Below are positions 33,831 to 44,592 of a stretch of 64,000 bases of DNA, piece by piece (within the stretch, counting starts at the first letter, position 1; every line of letters starts with the position of its first letter). Position numbers and translations under genes: made by a program. The stretch lies in assembly GCA_003194525.1 (NCBI GenBank), contig NBIV01000006.1, positions 496,001 through 560,000 of the forward strand, in the 5' to 3' direction. The notes below the pieces were generated by a model. That model had not been told where the DNA came from and did not search any database. It saw nothing but the letters and a program-made list of their open reading frames with translations. Source of the stretch: Gracilariopsis chorda. Taxonomy: Eukaryota; Rhodophyta; Florideophyceae; Gracilariales; Gracilariaceae.

Positions 33831-35045
33831 TCGCGCTGATACTCGTCGTTCAGGCCCTGAGTACTTATTCAATTCCCATGGTCTGTGTTTTGGGAGGTCA
33901 AACCTTACTCCTTTGGCCATGATTGGCGCCCTTCAGACCCCTTGAGACCCTTTCTTGAAGTTCAACTACGGAGGTGTGAAGTCGCTGCGGTTTCCGTTCG
34001 GCCATAGGTCGGCCTGAGGAAGACGGTGAAGGCAGTACCATGGACGGCAGTTCAAGGTCACGCCGTGGCACGCGCGCAGTCCTATTGGTCGGAGGCGGTG
34101 TGTGGCGAGTGGCGAAAATAATCTCTGTGGCCAGAATCTCCCCCCCTCTCTCTAAGGGCACGCTCTGTGTGGCCCATGGTGGGGTAACAACGCCATGTGC
34201 TTAGCGAGGACGTCTGCATGGTGGCCCTGGCAAATGGCTGGTTCCCCATGGTTGGACTTTGGTAGAGATACACCTTGGGTCTCAAAATGCGATTTGTACA
34301 TCACAGACCCTTCGGGTATGCTTTCCTAAGGGCAGTTCTGTGGGACCGATATTAGCGTTGTCACTGTTTTCTGTGCGGGCGTGTGGAGGAAGAAAGAGCG
34401 AGCCGCGCGGCCAGGAGGCGGATTGCCGATGGTCCGTGACACGCGCGCATTCCTATTGGCCAGCGGCGTTTCGGGGCGCCTTGGCAGTGAACATGTGGTC
34501 AGGAATATGACATTTTCGGAGATGGCGCTCCATGTAGTAAATTTTGGACCAATAGCGATTAAAAAAAATCGCCGGGATATTTTCAGGCGGAGTCCACTAG
34601 TCGTCCTCCGGGCCATAGCCATACCAGCGGACTTTGTAGAGCACCTCACCTTTTCCGTCAAGGCCAGCGGAGACTATGCAGTCTACGGCATATTCGCGGC
34701 GGTCTTCCTCTGGTAAATACATGTCCTCGAAGGTTCCATACCCGTCGTCTGATGAGACGGTTTGGCAGCCACGGAGGTCGTCGCCAAAGGCACCCTGTGG
34801 CCCGCTTTATTGACCTCAAGACCAAGAAGGTCGGCGGTAACGGCGCGTGTGCCCGGTGGTGGTAGCAGCGTCAGGACGTGTGGGGATGTGCGCTCAACGG
34901 CCTGCAGTGCACTTGCACTTCCGGTAGGGGGTTGCATTGGTCCAATTAACGGCCGAGGTGCCATGGACACGTGGTCCGTTGACACAATATCCTGAAGGCC
35001 GTCTCCGTCTATTGTAACTGTATGGCCATTGAACTTTATTACCCT
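33831..35045. other. Element D non-coding or unassigned region with an internal repeat
   Basis: No domain is recognised. A GC-rich block, CCGTG[GA]CACGCGCGCA followed by TCCTATTGG, occurs twice (about 34064-34090 and 34434-34461). Each copy contains an inverted CCAAT box (ATTGG), which would suit a promoter. Plus- and minus-strand ORFs around 34326-34716 overlap each other and cannot be told apart. Confidence 0.35.
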
Positions 35046-36100
35046 TTATGGTCTGGTGGAACGAGGTACCTGCTTGGACGCAGTGTCCTCGGGCTCGTGT
35101 TTTTCCCTGGGTGGCCGGTCCAAGTGGACAGAGTAACCTGTAGAAACCTGTGGCACAAACCAGATGGCCTTATCAAAGTCCGCTTTGTAGCGCTTCTGCG
35201 CTTTGTCCAAATGTGTCTGTATGGCCTTCAGGATAGAATCGATTCGCTTACGCGAATACCTTTTGGCTTGAGCTGGCGTAATTTCGCCAGTAACGTCCTG
35301 GGAGATGCCTTTATCCCGTAGGTCGACCATGTACGGCGGGGGGGGCTCGGACCAGGGTGAGGTCAAAGTTTGTCATACCCGTGAACCAATGGACTTGATT
35401 ATTGTAGGCATAGACCAAAGGTGGGACGTAATCGTCCCAGTTCAACCGGTGCTCTGCCATTTAGTGGTTCAACCTAGAGGCCAATGTTCTATTAAAACGC
35501 TTAGCTTGTCCATTGGTCTGGGGGTGCTAGGCGGTGGCTAGGAGGTGTTTTAGACTTTGGGCCGAACACACATGTTCAAGGAACTTGGAGACAGATTGTG
35601 GGCCATTGTCGGTCAACAGATATAGAGGCAGACCATACGGGTATATCCAATGGACCAGAAACACCATAGCAACATCAGGTGCCGTGGTGTACCGTAGGGG
35701 AATAACACGCGTCATCTTGGAAAACCTGTCGGTAATAAAAAAGATGAAGGAGTGCCCATGGGTCGATTTAGGGAAAGGCCCTAAGATGTCCATAGTGAAG
35801 AATTCCAAAGGTCCTGCCGCAGGGAATAACTTAAGTTTACCCTAATGTATTGCTCGTGTCCCCCGAGTTTTAGCGCATGCTGCACATCCCCGTGCAGTTT
35901 CCATTATATCATTGGCCATGAGGTGCCATTAGATTAAGGTCCTTAAGGTCTGATACACCTTCGTCCCGCCTGGGTGGCCAGACAACCGAGGGTAATGAGC
36001 CATATATAGAAGTCTGGCCTGAAGGGCCTTTGGAACAACGCGCTGTATTGCCCCATCCAGTGGAGGGCAACAGCACAATATTTCGTGACGGTCGTAATCA
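35046..36100 (-). pseudogene. Element D integrase
   Basis: The zinc-binding domain has its His pair before 35930 and 'ARGCAACAKTRG' after it. The core at 35527-35808 has 'FFTMDILGPFPKSTHGHSF' (first Asp) and 'LYLLTDNGPQSVSKFLEH' (second Asp). The third block, after a stop, reads 'NGQAKRFNRT', with Lys where the catalytic Glu is expected. The C-terminal part at 35046-35366 has the typical basic helix 'HLDKAQKRYKADFDKA'. Stops and the Glu to Lys change make it inactive. Confidence 0.8.
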
Positions 36101-38225
36101 AACAAGGACCCAGGGGTCCTGACTGCATTAGCCCACTGGACACACTGTTCATCACCGTTCTGGACCGCGAGGAATTCCTCGAGGGATATGGGGGTGAGGT
36201 CTCCTATCTCCGTTTCGCCCACGTGGACTTCCAAGGGTGGGTCCTCCCAGTCAATAGTGCATAACATGACCTTAGATTCTTCTCCCTTCCCTTGGCCAGT
36301 GGTAACTTCTCCTACCAGGTCACCCATTTCCGGATCATCGTCTGCATCCTGTGGACCTTCCCATATGGTGGGAATCTCATCGTCCATTGGGATTTGGTCC
36401 GTGCCATCGGTCAGGATACGAGATAACGCATGAGCGGCTTGGTGCTCTAAGCCAGGCCTATAGGTAACCTCATACTCAAATTTGGCCAACTGGAGTCTCT
36501 AGAGGGCCAAACGGGATGACGCATCGGTCATATTCAAAAGCCATTGGAGGGCATTGTGGTCTTTCCTAATGGTTAGCCGAGTATCCTCCAGGTAAGGCCG
36601 CAGGTGTAAACCTGACTAGACAATGGCCAAGCATTCCCGTTTGGACGTGCTGTAATTACTTTCGGCATTCGTTAACGCACGGCTCCAGTATCCAATCGGT
36701 CGATAGTACTTCGGAAAATCCTGCTCTTGGAGCAGTGCGCATCCAACCTAGGTTGCAGAGGCATCCGTATCGAGGATGTACGGTTTGTTTGCCCCGGGCA
36801 AGGCCAAGACTAAGGGGTTTACCAGATTGTCCTTGAGGCTCTGGTAGGCTTCGAAATGCTCGTCCGTTAGGTCATCAAATTCCGAAGGGGTCCCTTTCTT
36901 GAGCATCTCGTTCAACGGAGACGCAGTCTTTGCGAACCCAGGGACAAACCTTCGGGACACATCGCATGGACATAAAACGTATCGCAGTTCCGTGTGGGTC
37001 CTCAGAGACTTTGCATCCCTAATGGCCTTCGTCGTATTTTTTGCAAACTGGAGCTTACCAGGTAAGACCACATGGCCAAGATAGTTCACAGAGGGCTGGA
37101 AGAAAAATATTTCCTCAGCTTTAGAGTGACACCGGCCTGCTGGAGTAACCTTAGGACAGCCTTCACATGAGTGAAGTGTTCACCAACGGACCTCGAAAAG
37201 ATGATCACGTCATCCAAGTAGACCAGGGCAAACTTCCATTTGACCCTGGATAGTATGATATCCATTGCTCGCAGGAAGGTCGCCGGTGCCTTCATCAGTC
37301 CCAAGGGCATCCGCGTGAATCGGAACAGTCCCTCGCAGGTCGTAAAGGTAGTCAAGGTCTTAGCCGTGTCGTCCATTGGTACTTGCCAGTAGCTGCAATT
37401 TGCGTCCAATCTGGTAAAAACTTGCGCCTCCCTCAGGGAATGAAAACCGTCATCCATCCTCGGAATGGGATAGGTGTCCGGTTTGGTCACGGTATTGAGC
37501 TTACGGTAATCAATGCGAGACCATATGGTACCATCTTTCTTGGCCACAAAGACAAAAGGGCTTGCCCATCCGGCCTCATTGGGTGGGGCATGTTCAATTA
37601 CTCCGGCAGTCTGCATCTTCCCCATTTCTTTCGCCACTACTTCTATTCCTTTCAAGCCCGTCCTATAAGGGTGCTGGTACTGCGGTGTGGCTCCATACTT
37701 GAGGTCGATGCGGTGTTTAGTCGCATCTATCTGTCCCAGCTTGCCCCTCCACATCCCGGCAAAGTCCTTCAGGAGGTCAGTGACCTGTTTCCTGTAGGGC
37801 TCGAAATCCTCACCGAGGTTAACTTCATTCTCCCGATTGGCCAATGGTTCGCTACTCGGCGCCAGGTTTCCGAGCTGAACACCCATGATTGCCACTGGGG
37901 CAGGTAAGGCAATGTCAAATACCGTAACTTTGGGCAGTGTAGTGGGATTATCGCGGAAAATGCTCATCGTAACCGTGAATGGCCTATAGGGTACGACATT
38001 CATCACTCCATTGTCCATCAACGATAGATGCTTCGTGACCAGCTTGGGGTGATTCTGCAACGAAACAAGACCTGAGCATTCACACACTGCAGCGGCCCTC
38101 TCTTGGGTCGTCGGCGGTATTAATATCGCCCTGGCCAAGCGTACCTTGTTGGATACCGTCCGCTTGGCGAACCTCGGTCCTGAGAGGGTGGCTTCGGGTC
38201 CAGGGCGTGCTCCCAAAATGGCCAA
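36101..38225 (-). pseudogene. Element D reverse transcriptase and RNase H
   Basis: RT lies in an unbroken 379-codon frame (37086-38225) that includes the pre-RT linker: 'AGWASPFVFVAKKDGT', 'MPLGLMKAPATFLRAMD' and an intact active site ALVYLDDVIIFSR. The connection and RNase H continue in another frame (35929-37089) with 'LNEMLKKGTPSEFDD', 'LDTDASAT' and 'LEHQAAHALSRI', broken by several TAG codons. This is the longest uninterrupted RT in the minus-strand gypsy copies of the window. Confidence 0.85.
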
Positions 38226-38827
38226 TGGAGGTACTCGATGAAATGCAACTTTCCATAGGCCATGATAGATAGCCTTACATATCTATCAATAAAACCCGCC
38301 CCTAGGATACCCTCTGCTCCCAGGTTTGGACGTACAAGAAACGAAGTCCTGACCTTCAGGTGACAAAATTGGATGTAAAGCAGCATGACTCCGCAGATAT
38401 CCATTGGTCAGCGCGACGCGTCCGTCACCCTTGGCGACTTCCTTTCCTACAGCATCCTCTTCCAGCCCAACGGTAAGAACTTAGGATGTACCAGGTTTGG
38501 GCCTGCACCCGTGTCGAACACAGCAGTGAAAGTCCACGTGGTGTTCCTTTGTAGTCCAAAAGTCCGGTGTAGTTTATAATTCTCCTTCCGTAGGGCACAT
38601 ACTGCGTCGTCAAGGTCTTCCCACTGGTCTACGGCGTACGCCTTACTGAAGTCCCGATAATTCCGTCCTTTGGTTCCAACTCCTTCTTCTCCTCTCGAGT
38701 CTTCCGGTCCTCTGTACTGAGGCAGTTGCTCTCTGAGGAACCGGACGCCTCTCTGCGTCCCTGCAGTCGTTTTCCTGTGGCTCCAGTTCCACGGGATGGT
38801 TCTGATGGTCATGGTGCTGGGCCTCAT
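38120..38827 (-). pseudogene. Element D retropepsin
   Basis: The minus strand encodes 'TAVFDTGAGPNLVHPKFLPL', an intact DTGA active site (frame 38447-38827). After a frame change comes 'GAEGILGAGFIDRYV', the ILG-x2-F block that ends retropepsins (38120-38404). It processes the Gag-Pol polyprotein. The two halves are in different frames. Confidence 0.75.
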
Positions 38828-38884
38828 GGACAGGCTATTGCAGCAAATTGACCTAAGGTTGCTGCACGGGGGTTGTAAGGGGTG

Positions 38885-40566
38885 CTACGTACATTGAACT
38901 CCCCGGGGTCCCTGTGGTCTTCTGACTAATTGGCCCTCGGTAATAGCCTTCCGCGCGGCGTACCCGATAGTTCTCTTATCTACCGGCCATGAAGGCTTCA
39001 CGGATGTCCTCAGGCATAAATGTGACGCAGTCACATGGACGGGCCATGGACAGGCAAATGAAACACGATTGATTGGACTTCGTAAATATATCCTTTTGCC
39101 GGGCCACTGGGACAATCTGGGAGTAGCAAAAGCGGATGGTGTGGTCATCCCTGAGGTCAGAATCGATGGTGCACCAGATGGGTCCGAAGAGAGGCTCACT
39201 GCGAGTGCGTCCGCAGTTTCAGAGTGTCCATAGGCTGAGTCCGTATCGGCCTGCGACTTGACCAGATGGGCACTTCCTCCCTTCGCCAGGGGTCTGGTGC
39301 GTCCCCTGTTATCTACATCTCCCGCGCGGCGGGAGGTTCTATAGGTCTTCCCGTATCCTTCGGCGAAGGTCACCAGCTGACGTAACGAAAGGTCCGGATG
39401 GGCGGTGTAGTGGTTACAGACGTGCGTCCGTACGGCTCGTAAGAGACCTGCGATAAAGTATCGCTTAGCCGACCTTCGGAATAAACGTTTCGGCAACGGC
39501 GGGCACGTGTCCAAAGTTGGTCAGCCAAGTCCGTTTTGGTCACATTGGAACCTTGATGGTATCTAATGACGTCCTGATAGGCATCCATTATGTAGTCATT
39601 GGAGGCATAGGTCTCCAATAAATAATGAACGACCTTAGGATAGGTTCTTAAGAGCTCCCTGTCACGGACATCCACAGGCTTGGCCGAGTCAGATATCTTG
39701 GCAACCACATGGTCTTTTGCTTGAACACTGAGGAAGAACTGAATTAAATACATTGCAGCTCCTTCATGGATACCGTTCTGGTCACATGCCACTTAAAACG
39801 AACTCAAGAACCTGAGGAGTGTGATGGGACCCTCCCCAGAAAACTTGTCTTGGATGGTCACTTGCATCCTCTTTGCCCACCTGGCAATATTCTTGGCGAC
39901 AGATGAGATGTACCGCTTGGACTGACCCAACAGGCGGTACGTGTTCACGTCCAAGACCTTCTGGAAAAGCTCATTAGTGGTGGCCAATGGTCTAAGGTTC
40001 CGAACGTCTGCTTCACCCGCATCGGTATCGGAGGTGCTGGAGGAGTCCGAATGGTCGTCATCACTGGAGTTCGAGTGGTCTCTCTTCCGACGGCTCGACC
40101 TTTTTGGCCTTCAGTTTCTCTTCTTTTTCCTCTCGTCTTCGGCACTTCCATAGTCCTGCGGGACAAGCTCTTTGCTGCCCCGATAGTATTTCGCAGCATA
40201 CTGAATGCCATATTGACCAGTGGGCTCATCTCCCACGTGGCCTTTCTGCCTATGAGGTATCTCTACCCCAGGCGGTGGATGGTCCAATGGACGTTCCTGA
40301 TGATTTCCCAGGCGAGGGGCTAATTCTGTAGCTGCTCCCTGGGGTCCAGTCTGGTCTGGCCGATGGAAACCCGACGGTCTACTTTGAGAAAAAGCTCGAG
40401 AGCTGTCGAGCTGGCCTACCTGACGTGTGATTTCCCGCTGGATGTTCGTGGCAATTGACTCCACTAGGACATCAGAGTGAACGACGTGAGGCATGAGTCG
40501 GTCAGCGAACACGGAGAGGTCATCGCGAAGTGCCCTATCCAACTGGTCCCTTAGGAATTGCTCCAT
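38885..40566 (-). pseudogene. Element D gag
   Basis: The N-terminal helical segment begins near 40566 ('MEQFLRDQLDRALRDDLSVF'). The capsid-like middle runs at 39370-39987 in one frame with an in-frame TAA at 39793 ('QDKFSGEGPITLLRFLSSF', then 'GAAMYLIQFFLSVQ'), followed by 'RARRCRNVYSEGRLSD'. A possible atypical zinc motif, 'CFICLSMARPCDC', is near 39040. A frame change separates the middle from the C-terminal part. Same gag family as copies A and B. Confidence 0.65.
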
Positions 40567-41259
40567 TTGTTCTTCACACCAAGAACGGAGTTGCGGCCAC
40601 AGAAGAGCGGCAACCTCGTCTACGATTTGGGCATTGGGGGCGAGTGCGGCTGGGTCCTGAGGCTGTAGTGCATTATTATTTTGGTCGACCGGCTGGTTAA
40701 ACTATTCGACCCTCTTGCGAAGGCGAGCGACCAATGGTGACTCCCGGATGAGTGGTTCGGGGTTGTCCACTGGGTCTATCGTACGGCGACCGGAACAGCT
40801 GCGCGCTCCTATGGTCACTTGCACTCTCCCCTCGGGCCGGTACCGGTGAAAGAGTGACCTAAACGGTCACGGCGGCTGCTGGGATTCCTTGTTGGGCGTC
40901 TGTTGTGGGGTTGGGTTGTTGGTTTTCCATGAGTTCACGGTTACTTTCAAGTCAGAAACGACGACAAGTAGTCCGATGGTAGAGGTCCTATTCGATTTTC
41001 TTCGGTCTTAAGACTCCAAACGGCTGTCACTGTAGGCTTCTAGTTCGGGAGACCAGATGTACTAGAATACTAGTCCAAACTCCAAGGGGGGAAATAGTAC
41101 CTACTAGGGTTAGCGGTGGCAGAGTACCAGCCACTAGGGTGACAGGCCACTGGGGTCTAGTTGTGCCGTGGGCACCTTCTGACCTGCAGGCCCAATGGGC
41201 GGGATTTATATGAGGTCCCCATAGGTCAGGTACCCTCGTAAAGATGGCTTGAAAGCCTT
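40567..41259. other. Element D 5' untranslated region
   Basis: This stretch lies between the gag start and the 5' LTR (minus orientation). No clear tRNA primer-binding site follows the LTR: the minus strand reads AAGGCTTTCAAGCC right after it. No gene is seen. Confidence 0.4.
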
Positions 41260-41586
41260 TGTCTTCTGGAAGCTTGGGGCGACTAGAAGACGGAAGTGGT
41301 GCTTGCCTTTACTCTTCAGTGGCCGGCTGTACTCGAGCCAACTAATATAGTCGGCGAGGCGCTCTAGACCACCGGTAACTACTACTAAAAAACTAAATAA
41401 AATTCTACACTATTCTATCGTACACTGTGTTGCAGTGCAAGCTCCACCGGAGGTCACACTTCAGATCACAATTATCTCCGACCCACGTGGCTAATATTGA
41501 CACGGGCCAGTGGTGTTCTAGTTTTTGTTCCACCTCTTCGGCACTTCATCTTGCCAGCTGTCTGAACTTGGGGCTATTGTACTACA
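41260..41586 (-). repeat. 5' LTR of element D
   Basis: On the minus strand it starts TGTAGTACAATAGCC and ends CCAGAAGACA. Partner of 31148-31475. Confidence 0.85.
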
Positions 41587-41623
41587 CAGAAGATCTATAT
41601 CTACAGAAAAGAACAGGGCAGAT

Positions 41624-41911
41624 TCATTCTGAAAGGCATTCAAATTCACCTGGGTAAAGCCCTGTGACGGTCTTGAAAGTAGAAATGTCCACGGACGTAA
41701 GTTGTTGCAGCCGGTCCACTTTTGGGAAAAGAGAGGTCACGGAATATTCCCCATGCACCTCGTCGTTAAACGACTCTAAGAATAATTGAAGGAAGAGACA
41801 TGTAGAAGATGTAGCTCGATAGAGTTGTAGCGCGTGGTATGCGACTTCGATAGAGATGTAACTGCGGTGCACTTCGTTTTCGCTTATATAAATGTCGGGA
41901 CTGGCATCCAT
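41624..41911 (-). pseudogene. Possible N-terminal fragment of a DDE transposase, cut near element D
   Basis: An ATG at 41911 starts a 95-codon frame ending 'FKTVTGLYPGEFECL', a phrase resembling the helix-turn-helix-like start of DDE_4/Harbinger-type transposases (pattern FxxVTGLxxxEF). The frame stops 38 bp before the LTR of element D. The rest of such a gene was not found left of element D. Low confidence. Confidence 0.25.
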
Positions 41912-42950
41912 AACGCGCTAACGCATATTTCGGTGACGCTGAAGACTATTTTCCGCCACCCGGCAAACCTGTCGTTCATCACTGGTGTAGTAGTCGCTTT
42001 CTGATGCTTCGCCTCGCTTTCGTAGTTAGGGGCCAAAATTCAGGCTATAATCCAGGTGTGAGATTGGTAGTGTCTGGTGTTGATGTTAACAGCAGATGTG
42101 GGTTTCAACATCAGCACGCAGTAGAAATTGTTAAACAATATCGTGGTTTGCAACTTTGCGGACAGCATTCTAATCTCCGATTCGCCAAAACACTAACGGA
42201 CTTTGCGGAAAATTCTATTGAATAGCCGTGTGAATTCTGAAGTTTGGACTTAGAAGACCTCTGTCTTTAGTGAGCTAGAAGTGATACTTCACGAAGCCCA
42301 ATTTGGTTGACTGAACTTGCAAACGAAAGCCAATGGGAGGGCGGACCAGAGTATTGAGGTCTGAACATGATTGAATCACTTCCTCATGTCCAGATCTGGC
42401 CCTCTTTGAGACCCTTCTAGAAGTCCATATGTTCACAAAAGTGAAGACATGGGAACTTCAGAATTTTTTGTCATTTTGCGTATGTTCACAAAATGTGAAC
42501 ATATGGTACACTAGGGATATGAGGTCGCTGTTCAGATAGACACTAAGACTACAAAGACGTTACTCTACTGAAGCGCAAAGAGGTTGGATTTGCGTTGATA
42601 TCGAGTTAATGCGCCGGTAGCGCACAGCACCGCATGTAATGCAAACAATTCATTTACTCATAAACTTATCATAAAGTGCAATGCTAGCGTTGTCAGCCAA
42701 ACACGCCAGTTAAACTCCAAATTACGTACTTGCCAATCAAGAACGTGGATCTAGCGTCTCGTCATGTCTTGCAGCGTTACGAAACTGAACGTTCAAGCGG
42801 CACTGCGGCTTTTCGCGACATTTCTGAATAGCCAATCTTCTCTTTTTTCAAATATCCTCCCCTATAGCATATTATCTGTTCATGACATGCACATAAAATT
42901 CTCCATTCATTTTTGGGAGCGGATGCAAAGTTACATGCATTTATGTCATT
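41912..42950. other. Mostly unassigned region with a small ORF and an inverted repeat
   Basis: A 73-codon plus-strand ORF (42004-42225) is protein-like but unrecognised. The rest lacks coding signal. The inverted-repeat cluster at 42425-42506 is listed separately. Confidence 0.3.
42425..42506. repeat. Short inverted-repeat element
   Basis: CCATATGTTCACA (42425-42437) and its complement TGTGAACATATGG (42494-42506) bound 82 bp. A third copy, TATGTTCACA (42481-42490), forms a near-perfect hairpin with the right arm. This could be a tiny MITE or a transposon terminus. Confidence 0.5.
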
Positions 42951-44005
42951 CTAAGACAACATTTTAAACTTTGTCATACAATTTTTCGTTCCACCTAAAT
43001 TTGAAAGATAAAATAGACCATAAACTGCACTAGCGACCGAACTCATTTTTGACGATAATCCGATCCGGTTAAAAGTTTTTATTTTCACTTTTCTCATCCA
43101 AATTAAGCAACCCGTTCCTTGGAGATTCCTTCCGGGATGTATAGCCTTGTAAAATTCCTTTGCTCCCTGATATCCCTTTTCCAAGAGTACAGCTCAGTAA
43201 CCTTCGTACTCATAAGATAAAATTTCAAAGTCTGTAATAATCCTCTCGGAATTTCTCTTTTTCAAAGCAATTGGATGAAAATTTTCAAAATTTTCATACA
43301 GAATACCAAAATCCGCTTCTGATCCAGGGTAATGATTAGAGCATCCAATTGCCAAACCACTGGATAGCACAGGCACTTCAACCATAAATGCGTAAAGCTT
43401 ACGCTTTCCACTAAAATATTTTTTCCCTTCTTCAACACTTCCGGATAGACGGTAGGATTGCTGAAAAGTAACATCAGTGGCGTAGCGGGCATACTTAAAT
43501 TCTTAAAATAATTATTCTTCTCGATAGCTTTTTGCATAGACCGATGGACGTCAGTTTCTAAAACGAACTCGTCGTACACGTGGTCTGCAATAATATCGAT
43601 AAATTTGTTGCGAACACATTCAAAAGTAGTCGTTTTCATTTTGAAAATAGTTGCAGAAAGTCCCAATCACCACTGTGACAGTGAGCATCATAAATAAAAC
43701 ATCTTTCCCAGAAACTGAAATTTCTTTCGACGGCCCGTGTTCTAGTTTTCACGAATAAAATTCCACAAGAAATTCCAGATTTGTTGAAATTCTAACGCAT
43801 TAAAATTTGTCATTTGAAGAAGGGTTTTCGACCCTTGTCGCTGGTAGAAAGTGTCGAAGATTGGGCTTTGAGAGCCCGAATCTTCGTCACTATTGGAATG
43901 GGCGGGAGTGCTGGGCGGACCATCAATTTCTTGCTGGCGTTGCGAGGTTGCTTCAGCCAGCAAGTTAAGCGCATTCGCAGCGTCAGAGAGCGAAATGTTG
44001 GCCAT
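42951..44005 (-). pseudogene. DDE_4-like (Harbinger/IS5-related) transposase
   Basis: An ATG at 44005 begins MANISLSDAANALNLLAEA; 'LLQMTNFNALEFQQIWNFL' follows near 43770. After frame changes come 'ISVSGKDVLFMMLTV' (43670-43730), 'YFSGKRKLYAFMVEVPV' with 'GCSNHYPGSEADFGIL' (43200-43430) and 'VLLEKGYQGAKEF' (43140-43195). These match the DDE superfamily endonuclease order: recognition helix, SGKH..Y strand, HYPGS-x-[SA]-D catalytic Asp, then the DKGYQG block. Single-base indels split it into four frames. No terminal inverted repeats were identified. Confidence 0.65.
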
Positions 44006-44137
44006 GACGTTGGATGGAGATAGGGAGGTCTGTAGAAACGTAGAAGAGTCTTTAAAGTTATGTTTCTTGTAGTCTACTACGTTTTTTTATAGGTTTCACT
44101 GCAGGTACGTAGTCTATCCCTAATGATAACATTTTGC

Positions 44138-44144
44138 AGACGTA
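44138..44144. repeat. Flanking duplication, left (copia element)
   Basis: AGACGTA directly abuts the left LTR and is repeated at 49525-49531 directly abutting the right LTR. Seven bases is more than the usual 5 for Ty1/copia, so two flanking bases may match by chance. Confidence 0.75.
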
Positions 44145-44420
44145 ATGAAGGAACAAGATAACAAAGGGAAACAAACAGGGGTTTACGATAGCGGAACCCC
44201 GATCGTAACCGTCGGGACGTCGCCTCCTCGTATAGGAGTAGAACACCGGCTTTACGTAGGGCGCAGAGGACAGTACATAACCACTGAAAGGGCGCAACAC
44301 AAAGGGCGTGATACAAACGATACTCGCCAATAAACGCGAACAGCAATCTTCCTCAGTACCGATAACACGCAACGTGTTTCTACGCAGAGATCTGTGGCGC
44401 TACACACTGTATCTGTTCAT
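44145..44420 (-). repeat. 3' LTR of the copia element
   Basis: Plus strand ATGAAGGAACAAG...CTGTTCAT, same length as the partner at 49249-49524. It contains an inverted pair around ACGTCGCCTCCTCG. Confidence 0.9.
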
Positions 44421-44592
44421 TCTCATTCATCTTCGGGGAGGAAGCTACACCGAGACAGGTATCCAAATGTAAACAACCGACCATAAAACAAAGGAGGCAA
44501 GAAAACAAGAAACGACAAGCGAGAACAACAAAATGACAAACAAATGAAGATTGCCAGAGAGAGAACCAAATCAACCCAGTTAAGAAATATGA

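Larger units (their letters stand above)
31148..41586 (-). mobile_element. Ty3/gypsy retrotransposon D with two LTRs and an antisense ORF
   Basis: Direct repeats of about 328 bp at 31148-31475 and 41260-41586 bound a minus-strand gag-PR-RT-RNase H-IN region. A polypurine tract lies against the left (3') LTR. Total length is about 10.4 kb, long for gypsy, because some 3.5 kb between integrase and the 3' LTR holds a plus-strand coding remnant. Flanking 5-mers (ACGTG and CAGAA) do not match, so a target duplication is not supported. Confidence 0.85.

Noticed and set aside
31143..41591. Target-site duplication for element D
   Set aside because: Flanking 5-mers (ACGTG and CAGAA) do not match at the best LTR borders or with a shift of two bases.
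44058..44140. GTAGTCTA repeats as termini of the DDE_4-like transposon
   Set aside because: Two copies occur near 44070 and 44108 on one side only; no inverted partner was found at the other end.
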